Position numbers and translations under genes: made by a program. DNA of 64,000 nt from GM7GCV1 sp965221105. GTDB lineage: Bacteria; Pseudomonadota; Gammaproteobacteria; Pseudomonadales; GM7GCV1. The stretch is taken from assembly GCA_965221105.1 (NCBI GenBank), contig OZ244871.1:2705151-2769150 (forward strand), read 5' to 3'. Positions 25,649 to 33,016 of this stretch are shown here, piece after piece. Below the pieces are notes generated by a model that saw only the letters and a list, made by a program, of their open reading frames with translations, had not been told where the DNA came from and did no database searches. The stretch's first letter is position 1. Each line of letters begins with the position of its first letter.

Positions 25649-26245
25649 GGAGTCAGCAATACACTGGCGTGGGTGATCTCAAAGTCCAACATCATGACTG
25701 AGCTTAAAGGCCGGGTTGAGTTTGCTGCTCTGCAGATGGAGTATAGCCTGGTTTCACGAGACTCCGAAAAGGACCTGATTCCCATGTGCGCTGATATGGG
25801 TCTGGGCACTCTGCCCTGGTCGCCTTTGAAATTTGGAGTACTTACAGGCAAATTCTCATCCAGAGATATTGATCCAAGCCTGGAGGCTGCCCCCTGTCTT
25901 GAATCGATCAGAAACAGCGCAAGGTTGACTGAAAGGAACGTGCAGATCGCCGATGAAGTCATTCGTATTGCCAAGGAAAGAGGACATTCCCCGGCGCAGG
26001 TCGCGCTGAATTGGGTAGACACTCAACCCGGTATCACGAGTCCCGCAGTGGGTGCCCGAACCGCAGATCAACTCGCAGACAATCTGGCCTCGCTGGAATG
26101 TACGCTTCCTGATGAACATATGGCGAGCCTGAATGACACCAGTGCTTCCCCGCTCGGATATCCACACGATATTCTCAGGGAGGCTGGTCCAAACATCGAT
26201 GGCGAAATTTCGATCTCTCCGGAAGGCTTCCTGGTGCTGTATTGA
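25649..26245 (+). pseudogene. Aldo/keto reductase lacking its N-terminal half
   Basis: The C-terminal part of an aldo/keto reductase (NADPH-dependent carbonyl reductase, TIM barrel): GVSNTLAWVISKSNIMTELK, then FAALQMEYSLVSRDSEKDLI, then MGLGTLPWSPLKFGVLTGKF and TSPAVGARTADQLADNLASL. The catalytic Asp, Tyr and Lys and the first barrel strands, about 150 residues, are absent. The open frame has only a GTG at 25673 as possible start. Without the catalytic tetrad the product could not be an active reductase. It ends 19 bases before the hydrolase gene and belonged to the same operon. Confidence 0.75.
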
Positions 26246-26264
26246 ATGAAGGAGTCAATGAATC

Positions 26265-28115
26265 ATGCGTACTGATAAAGATGTGATGGTGCCCCTGTCC
26301 GACGGGGTACATCTGGCTACGGATCTGTATATGCCTGAGGATCCAGGAGTGGGCCCCTGGCCGGTCATTCTCGTCCGCTCGCCGTATGACAAGAATATGG
26401 GGCTGATGAATTTTGAGCTGATGACCTCTGACGGTTTCGTCGTGGCACTACAGGATGTTCGAGGCCGGTTCAAGTCGGAAGGCGATTTTCTGCCGCTGGA
26501 AAATGAGCGAAGAGACGGCGCAGAGGTCATAGCCTGGCTTCGCGAACAGGAGTGGTGTAATGGTCATGTCGCTACGGCCAGTGGCTCCTACCTTGGTGCA
26601 ACCCAGTGGCTGTCCGCACTTGAGCAACCTGAAGGTCTCATTGCTGCAGTACCCCAGATAACCGGTAGCCTTTTTGACGGCTTTTGCTTTTATGCTCGCG
26701 GTATTGTCCAAATGGATATATTCATCTTGTGGAATGCATCGCATATTGACGAGGAAAATCGCCGCCGCGAGATATCGATCAGCGACGCGCATGCTGAACT
26801 GAAAGCACTGCGTGCGGTGGGCAGTCAGGTCCTGCCGATGATGATACAAGCCTTTGCCGCTGATCCATCTACTGATGAGGGGAAACACCTTCTGCAGGAA
26901 TTAACGTCCATGACTGCGGAACTGAACACACGGAGCCATGCGTATCTTGCTTTACCCTTATCCGAACAGCTGGCTCAGTTGGAACCCTACGCCCCCTGGA
27001 TTCGCCGATTTGTGGACAACCTTGAAGATCCCGGTTCAGCGTACTGGGAACCATTCGACTGGTCGCGTCACTACGACACAATCAGTATTCCAATGTACCA
27101 TCAGGCTGGCTGGCACGATCTTTTTATTCGCGGCAGTATACGTGATTACACTGCGTTGACAGCGCGCGCGGATATCCCCTTCCAGAAACTGGTGGTGGGG
27201 CCGGAGTATCACGCTAGCAGCATGATGCCCGGCGATGAATTTATGGTGGGTGAAAAGCTCTTCAAGTCCCCGGTCGTGATGGATCACTACATGATGGGCC
27301 GCATGCCCGACACTGGTTCAGGAGAATTGTATCGTCGCTGGTTTCTGCATTGGCTCAAAGGTGAAGACACGGGCTTGATGGATGAGGCCCCGGTGACACT
27401 CTTTGTACAAGGCGATGATGTCTGGCGCGATGAGCAGGAATGGCCTCTTGCTCGCACGAAATACACACCCTTGTATCTGAACAGTGACAGAGGTGCCAAC
27501 TCGATCTTTGGTGATGGCACCCTCCGGTTTGAAGCGCCTGCTGCGGAAAACGGAACTGACAGCTATCACTACGATCCTGCCGATCCTGTTCCTTCACAGG
27601 GAGGGACGTTCCTGAATATTGGAATCGCACCGGGCATGTTCGACCAGGCGGATGTTGAGAAACGTCAGGATGTGCTGGTATACAGTACTGTGCCACTTGA
27701 AAAAGATCTGGAGGTGACCGGGCCGGTAGTATTGAAACTCTGGGCAGCCACCTCAGCAGTGGATACAGATTTTACCGCCCGACTGGTGGATGTGGACGCG
27801 TCAGGTCGGGCATTGGGTGTGTGTGACGGTGTTGTGCGTCTCAGATTCAGGAAAGATCACCCGGGTCCTGCGAAACCAGGTGAAATTCAGGAGCTTGATA
27901 TTGAGCTGTCACCCACCAGCTACGTTTTTAAAGCAGGTCACATTATGCGTGTACAGGTATCATCCAGTAACTACCCGTTGTTTGAAATGAACCCGAATAC
28001 CGGCAAGAGCCTGTTCAACGACCCGAGTAATGAGATGGTGGTGGCTGAACAAACCGTCTACCATAACGCTGCCTATCCATCGCATCTGATTCTGCCAGTG
28101 ATACCTGGAGACTGA
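26265..28115 (+). CDS. CocE/NonD family serine hydrolase
   Basis: A 616-residue alpha/beta hydrolase of the cocaine-esterase / X-Pro dipeptidyl-peptidase (S15) group. The N terminus reads VPLSDGVHLATDLYMPE, then VILVRSPYDKN and ALQDVRGRFKSEGDF. The nucleophile is in ATASGSYLGATQW (Ser of GSYLG). A jelly-roll C-terminal domain is shown by DTDFTARLVDVDASGRAL and VSSSNYPLFEMNPNTGKS. The start at 26265 has GGAG about 12 bases upstream. In this family the enzymes cleave esters or amides, and the natural substrate is unknown. The adjacent aldehyde dehydrogenase suggests a degradative pathway. Confidence 0.9.
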   Translation: MRTDKDVMVPLSDGVHLATDLYMPEDPGVGPWPVILVRSPYDKNMGLMNFELMTSDGFVVALQDVRGRFKSEGDFLPLENERRDGAEVIAWLREQEWCNGHVATASGSYLGATQWLSALEQPEGLIAAVPQITGSLFDGFCFYARGIVQMDIFILWNASHIDEENRRREISISDAHAELKALRAVGSQVLPMMIQAFAADPSTDEGKHLLQELTSMTAELNTRSHAYLALPLSEQLAQLEPYAPWIRRFVDNLEDPGSAYWEPFDWSRHYDTISIPMYHQAGWHDLFIRGSIRDYTALTARADIPFQKLVVGPEYHASSMMPGDEFMVGEKLFKSPVVMDHYMMGRMPDTGSGELYRRWFLHWLKGEDTGLMDEAPVTLFVQGDDVWRDEQEWPLARTKYTPLYLNSDRGANSIFGDGTLRFEAPAAENGTDSYHYDPADPVPSQGGTFLNIGIAPGMFDQADVEKRQDVLVYSTVPLEKDLEVTGPVVLKLWAATSAVDTDFTARLVDVDASGRALGVCDGVVRLRFRKDHPGPAKPGEIQELDIELSPTSYVFKAGHIMRVQVSSSNYPLFEMNPNTGKSLFNDPSNEMVVAEQTVYHNAAYPSHLILPVIPGD

Positions 28116-28247
28116 AAAATCAATTAGATAGTGCGGTTCCGCCATCTTGTCGCCAGCGTATGTAGATAGTATTAAAATTGGGGAATTATTAAAGAAAGTA
28201 TAACTGTTCAGGTTCTGTCTTGGTGGCTTCCCCGCCGACAGGGGGGC

Positions 28248-28592
28248 TCAGCCGGTCTGGGCTGACTGGCATCTGACGAGCTGCCCGACCACCAGCTCGT
28301 GCGACACCACCGCCAGCGCCACAGGCTTCGCGAACGCCCTCGCCACCCCCAGCAGCGTCCGCGCCTCCGGCTTCCCGAGACGCGACAGCGACGCCACCAG
28401 GCTCCACAGCACCTCCCCGTCCGACGCGCCACCCGCACGCGACTTCACCCACACGCACCCGCTCAGCATCCTCAGCAGCCCAGGCTGCTTCGCCAGCCTC
28501 GCCAGCACCGACCAGCCACCGCACCCCGTCAGCAGCGCGTCCCTGAACTCCGTCTCCACCTTCGCCGGGTTTGGTTCTCTACTCTTCTTCAT
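28248..28592 (-). pseudogene. Transposase fragment (family uncertain)
   Basis: About 114 residues starting MKKSREPNPAKVETEFRDAL, with CGGWSVLARLAKQPGLLRML and ASDGEVLWSLVASLSRLGK. This is a plausible transposase N terminus joined to another piece (LLGVARAFAKPVALAVV). The GC-rich text contrasts sharply with the AT-rich ATPase gene downstream. No inverted repeats or complete ORF were seen. Confidence 0.35.
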
Positions 28593-28765
28593 GGACGCAC
28601 CTGCCGGGTGACTGAAAACATACCGGCATTCTGCCCAACTATGCCTGTCAGCGCGCGCCTTCTCACGCTTTTCCTTTTTTCGTTATCAGGGAAATATCAG
28701 TCTGTATAGTGTGAGCTACATGTTAAAATGACAACATTCCTTATTCTTTGTCACATACTCATCAA

Positions 28766-29950
28766 ATGAGTCAGTTTAATAAAGAAGCTGTTCAGACGTA
28801 TATAAAAAAACGTGACCGAAAGGCACCGATACTTTTCTGTGGTCGAGATGCGGAAAAGACAGTTGCGTATGAATCGCTTGAAATGGTTCGTAACGGAGAA
28901 ACAGAAGGCAATACAGTCATTTTTCAAGGTGCGCCCGGCGTGGGTAAAACATCATTACTTCGTCATTTGCGTGAAGCTATGAGTGAAGAATGTGATACAG
29001 CAGAACTCGATCCGTCATTGATTGAAACCCCTGAAGAAGCACTTCTAGAAGTGCTCGAACAAGTTGACCCTATACTTGGTGACAGGGTTCGTCAGTCACA
29101 TCAGCGTAATGTACATGGTGGATTACACATACAGGGCTTAGGTGGAGGAGTGTCACAATCTACGACAACATTGCCAAGAAGTATTCCTACTGTTCGTCAG
29201 TTGATGAAATTGTTAGACAATCGAAAAAAGCCACTTGTGCTTTTCATGGATGAAGCGCAAAACGCCAAAAGCGATATGAAAGGGGAGAAAAATAGAATCC
29301 TTCACCAACTTCATGTAGGCAATGCTGGAAAAGTATTTCTCATTGCCGGAGGACTCAGTGATACGACACAAGTTCTTCATGACCTTGGTATCTCTCGCCC
29401 ATCGTCAGACATTGGTTTAACACTTCAGCCTCTCGCACACGAAGAGGTACTTGAAACTCTTGAAGCCTTTCTCAGTGACGAAACATTTGCGATTGACAGA
29501 GGCGGTGTTGATACCGGTGCACTTCGTACACTAGTTGTGGGCGAATCGATGGGCTGGCCACAACATCTTACGAATGTACTCAGGTCGTTGGGTGAAGAAC
29601 TTATCCGTGTTGGGGGTAGGTTATCGGCCTGTGACCTCGGCCTTGTTCAACAGCGATCTCAGGCACGTCGTGAAGAATATTATGCAGGACGAACTGAAAA
29701 TATACCGAACGAAGTGCTTGCCGAAATCATATCGATTATTCCTAAAGGTGAAAGTGCTCGTCCCACTGATATTCACAAAGCCATTGAACGTGCTTATCAG
29801 AAAGAGCCAACACTTGAAAAACAATTACCTGAAGATGAGGCATACATCAATATTATCCATCTTGGTATCCTTCAACAGAACAATGGAAAAGAACTCACCA
29901 TCCCCATCCCCTCTATGCACGACTACATCAAAGATAGAGCGCAGACATAA
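28766..29950 (+). CDS. AAA-family ATPase, AT-rich and probably acquired
   Basis: An ATPase of about 394 residues with Walker A GAPGVGKTS and Walker B LVLFMDEAQN, followed by a sensor-like IAGGLSDTT segment and a C-terminal region ending IPIPSMHDYIKDRAQT. The rest shows no nuclease or membrane domain. Two starts are possible, TTG at 28748 and ATG at 28766, neither with a ribosome site; I prefer the ATG. Base composition is distinctly AT-richer than its neighbours, and IS debris lies on both sides, pointing to horizontal transfer. A 20-base piece of its 3' end recurs inverted at 31303-31322. The role is unknown; similar ATPases occur in mobile and defence loci. Confidence 0.75.
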   Translation: MSQFNKEAVQTYIKKRDRKAPILFCGRDAEKTVAYESLEMVRNGETEGNTVIFQGAPGVGKTSLLRHLREAMSEECDTAELDPSLIETPEEALLEVLEQVDPILGDRVRQSHQRNVHGGLHIQGLGGGVSQSTTTLPRSIPTVRQLMKLLDNRKKPLVLFMDEAQNAKSDMKGEKNRILHQLHVGNAGKVFLIAGGLSDTTQVLHDLGISRPSSDIGLTLQPLAHEEVLETLEAFLSDETFAIDRGGVDTGALRTLVVGESMGWPQHLTNVLRSLGEELIRVGGRLSACDLGLVQQRSQARREEYYAGRTENIPNEVLAEIISIIPKGESARPTDIHKAIERAYQKEPTLEKQLPEDEAYINIIHLGILQQNNGKELTIPIPSMHDYIKDRAQT

Positions 29951-29958
29951 GAACAGAC

Positions 29959-30542
29959 GTAACTACTCGCCCCCCTTGATCACTGTGAGCACGCCCTGTG
30001 CGGTGCCCACCTGCTGCGCGATCTGAAGTTCGTCGAGGACGCCCACGACCACGTCTGGGCCAAGCGCTTGGGCCACCTCCTGAGCGGAACCTGCCGAAGG
30101 GTCAGTGAACTCGACGCCAAGGCTCTCGACGAGGCAGCCTTCACGGCCGTGCGCACGCGCTCCCGGACCATCCTCACCCAGGCCACAGGGGAACAAGCCC
30201 CCCGCCCGCCTCGACGGACAGCGCGGGCGCATCGCCAAGTCCGATGCCGAGAACCTCCACGAGGCGCTGACCCAATACGAAGCCGAGGTGCTGCGCACCG
30301 CCGCGACCCCGATACCCCGTTGACCAACACCCGCGCCGAGCGCGATATCCGCATGGCCAAGGTCAAGCAGACAGTCTCCGGCTGCTTCCGAACCCTCCGC
30401 CACGCCGAGGCCCACTGCCGAATCTCCAGCTCTCTCCAGTCCATGGCCCACCAGGGCACCAATCCGTTGACCGCCATCCAGATCGCACTCAACGGCACCG
30501 CCGCCACAATGATCAAGCAGGAGAAGGGGGGCGAGTAGTTAC
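29959..30542 (+). mobile_element. Internally deleted IS66-type element with both terminal repeats
   Basis: Inverted terminal repeats GTAACTACTCGCCCCCCTT (29959-29977) and AAGGGGGGCGAGTAGTTAC (30524-30542) bound only 584 bases. A full IS66 element is over 2 kb, so most of it has been lost while both ends remain. No 8-bp target duplication is visible. The same end sequence occurs at 49074-49092 and 54480-54498. Confidence 0.7.
29978..30538 (+). pseudogene. IS66 TnpC transposase, C-terminal remnant
   Basis: Plus-strand text HCEHALCGAHLLRDLKFVED, then HVWAKRLGHLLSG, then after frameshifts PLTNTRAERDIRMAKVKQTV and SGCFRTLRHAEAHCRISSSL to the stop at 30538. These are the conserved C-terminal IS66 blocks (ALCNAHLLREL and N-RAERDLRM-KVKQK). 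The first 300 residues are missing, so it cannot encode a working transposase. Confidence 0.8.
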
Positions 30543-30654
30543 CAAATGGCTAACATACATAGGTGCAAGTAGGCAGGTAGCATATTTCGAGTCGTGCTTA
30601 TCGAACGAAGCGACTTTCAATCGTGCGATTTGCCAGGACGCTTCTGTCCGTAAG

Positions 30655-31293
30655 TTCAGACGTCCTGACCTCGTGACCTGATTTCAGGTACATTCGGAGT
30701 CAATTTCTCCAATGAGAACAACAGGTTCCGAGCGTTTCGTGCGTGACAGATTGGTTCATGATGTGTTCACATAATATGGAACGTATTTGATTGACAGCGC
30801 CTCATGAACACACTCCCTTTCAGCCCCCCGGAGACGCACCCGGCTCGGCAGGCTGCGCATCCGGGTCGCCGACCTGCTGAAGGGGACGCCCTCCAGCACA
30901 GCCCGCCGGTCTGCCGACAGGCTTGAGGCCGAGATCGAGACGCTTGAAGCTGAGCGTGCAGGCCTGACGCGTCAGCGGGCGGACACCCCACAGAAGATCA
31001 GGGTCGCCGAACTTGGCGAGGATGAGAAGCTGGATGCCCTGCCATCCGGTGAGCGGCTGCTGCTCGACCTGATCCGCATGATCGCCTACCGGGCGGAGAC
31101 CCGGATGATGCCGGCTGTCGCACAGGCTCAGGGCGCCAAGACCCGTCCGGGGCGTCCCCTGGCAGAACTGCTTCACTCAGCGGCGGATATCATCCCGGAA
31201 CCGAACTGCGCATGGTGTACGAACTGCCCCAGATCGACTGCACAACCGGAAAGAATGGTGCATGATATCTGATCTGAGGTCAGGACGTCTGAA
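30655..31293. repeat. 17-bp inverted repeats bounding a transposase scrap
   Basis: TTCAGACGTCCTGACCT at 30655-30671 and its exact reverse complement at 31277-31293 enclose 639 bases that include a transposase fragment. They may be the ends of a deleted element, or the footprint of a rearrangement. Confidence 0.6.
30830..31260 (+). pseudogene. Transposase C-terminal fragment between inverted repeats
   Basis: Plus-strand frame RLGRLRIRVADLLKGT, then LEAEIETLEAERAGLTRQ, then LPSGERLLLDLIRMIAYRAE and TRMMPAVAQAQGAKTRPGR. This matches a widespread transposase C terminus in which the segment LLLDTIRMIAYRAETRMM precedes a RMVYELP ending. Here that ending (LRMVYELPQIDCTTGKNGA) is reached only by a frameshift near 31200. 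The N terminus and catalytic core are missing. Confidence 0.55.
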
Positions 31294-31562
31294 GTTAGAG
31301 TATAGTCGTGCATAGAGGGGATAGGCATAGTACGCCCGGATAATTGAACTGACTCGGGGAAGCCGGTATTTTCAGCGATGTCCCAGAAGGGCAGATTTCC
31401 CTGGGGCAACCGGATTGCCGCCCCGGGATGATTACCCGGAAACTCCCGGAAAGGATTCTTGGGCAGCTCCACCAGGTCTTCGCCATCACCGATTGCGGTT
31501 CTGGCATTTGTGAGCGCAGCATGCACCTCACGAAATCGGGCAGACAGGCAGTATGATGCCAA
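31294..31562 (-). pseudogene. Chimeric remnant ending in a copy of the AAA ATPase C terminus
   Basis: The minus-strand frame from 31562 reads FREVHAALTNARTAIGDGED, then FPGNHPGAAIRLPQGNLPFW, then TMPIPSMHDYTL. The last block repeats the C terminus of the ATPase at 28766 (IPIPSMHDYIKD), sharing 20 identical bases at 31303-31322. The upstream part is unrecognised. The only start is TTG at 31562, overlapping a strong hairpin. Probably rearranged debris rather than a gene. Confidence 0.35.
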
Positions 31563-31585
31563 AAAATGTCAATTTTTTGGCATCA
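31554..31585. promoter_or_regulatory. Perfect 13-bp inverted repeat (operator or cruciform)
   Basis: TGATGCCAAAAAA (31554-31566) and TTTTTTGGCATCA (31573-31585) flank a six-base loop. The A/T run is on the loop side, unlike a rho-independent terminator. It may be a repressor site or an element end, 170 bases upstream of the thiolase gene. Confidence 0.5.
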
Positions 31586-31754
31586 GGCGCCATTGTGCAG
31601 CAATCCCTGATATATATGATACATAGATACAGTATAGCTGCACTCATGAATTGGCGGCGCACACAACTGTATTCCAGGAATGTGCCTCTGTATTATTTCC
31701 TGGTTGGTGAGGTGGATACGTTTCACTGACCGGAGCACACACATAGGGAACAAC

Positions 31755-32963
31755 ATGGCTCAGCCCGCATATATCTACGACGCAATACGAACGCCCCGAA
31801 GCAAGGGAAAACCAGGCGGCTCACTGCATGGAGTCAAACCCGTTGCGCTGGGTGCGGGCTTGTTGACTGAGTTGCAATCTCGCCACGACCTGGATACGGC
31901 CTACGTAGACGATGTCGTCATGGGCTGCGTCATGCCTGTGGGTGAGCAGGGCGGGTGTATCGCCAAGACCATGACCCAGTGTGCACACTGGGATGAAAGT
32001 GTTCCTGGCGTTCAGCTCGACCGATTTTGCGCATCAGGACTGGAGGCGGTGAATATGGCCGCCATGAAAATTGCCTCCGGCTGGGAGGATCTGGTCGTTG
32101 CGGGAGGTGTTGAATCCATGTCACGCGTGCCTATGGGTGTTTCCGGCGGTGCCTGGCTGTATGACCCCGAAGTGAACCAGGCCACCGGTGCCGTCCCCCA
32201 GGGAATAGGTGCCGATACCATCGCAACGCTGGAAAGCTGGTCGCGTGAAGATGTAGACGCTTATGCGCTCGCATCCCAGCAACGCGCTACTCAGGCTCAA
32301 GACAATGGATATTTCGACAGATCAGTGGTGCCTGTCAAAGATCGCAACGGATTTACTGTGCTTGAGAAAGACGATTTCATCAACCCCGGAACCACCATGG
32401 AGGGCTTGGCTGGACTACCTGTTTCCTTCGAAAAAATGGGTGCGGCCGGCTATGACGATGTGCTTCTGCGCAAGTATCCACACATCAGCCGGGTGAACCA
32501 TGTGCACACGCCCGGAAACTCGTCCGGTATTGTCGATGGTGCCTCCGCGGTGCTCGTTGGCAGTGACAGAGCTGGCCTGGACCTGGGTTTGACTCCCAGA
32601 GGTCGTATTGTGGCAACGGCGGTAACCGCCACAGACCCAACCATCATGCTGATTGGTCCAGGTCCTGCGGCCAAAAAGGTCCTTGACAAGGCGGGCATGA
32701 CGACCGCGGATATCGATCTCTTTGAAATCAACGAGGCCTTTGCTTCCGTTGCTATGCGCTTTATGAAAGATCTGGATGTATCCCACGAGGTCACCAATGT
32801 CAATGGCGGTGCAATCGCCATGGGTCACCCGCTGGGTGCGACTGGAGCCATGCTGGTCAGCACCATGCTTGACGAGCTGGAACGGCGGGATAAGAAGCGG
32901 GCACTTCTCGCTCTGTGCATAGGTGGCGGCATGGGTATCTCCACCATTATTGAACGTGTTTAA
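31755..32963 (+). CDS. Acetyl-CoA C-acyltransferase (thiolase)
   Basis: A 402-residue thiolase that cleaves 3-ketoacyl-CoA in beta-oxidation, or condenses acyl-CoA in the reverse sense. Active-site residues are all visible: the nucleophilic Cys in QLDRFCASGLEAVN, the EINEAFA block, the catalytic His in NGGAIAMGHPLGATGAM, and the second Cys in LALCIGGGMG. The ATG at 31755 follows AGGGAACAAC and begins at the usual QPAYIYDAIRTPR opening; an open frame extends 25 codons upstream without relevance. The next gene, a FadJ-like enzyme, starts 53 bases later, so the two form the usual beta-oxidation pair. Confidence 0.94.
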   Translation: MAQPAYIYDAIRTPRSKGKPGGSLHGVKPVALGAGLLTELQSRHDLDTAYVDDVVMGCVMPVGEQGGCIAKTMTQCAHWDESVPGVQLDRFCASGLEAVNMAAMKIASGWEDLVVAGGVESMSRVPMGVSGGAWLYDPEVNQATGAVPQGIGADTIATLESWSREDVDAYALASQQRATQAQDNGYFDRSVVPVKDRNGFTVLEKDDFINPGTTMEGLAGLPVSFEKMGAAGYDDVLLRKYPHISRVNHVHTPGNSSGIVDGASAVLVGSDRAGLDLGLTPRGRIVATAVTATDPTIMLIGPGPAAKKVLDKAGMTTADIDLFEINEAFASVAMRFMKDLDVSHEVTNVNGGAIAMGHPLGATGAMLVSTMLDELERRDKKRALLALCIGGGMGISTIIERV

Positions 32964-33016
32964 TTCACTGCTGGTCAGCGTGTCACAGGTTTGGGATCAT
33001 TGAGGAAAGAATTTAC

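Noticed and set aside
25195..25701. 168-codon plus-strand ORF between the aldehyde dehydrogenase and the aldo/keto reductase
   Set aside because: The text shows no family resemblance, and its end overlaps the reductase fragment in another frame.
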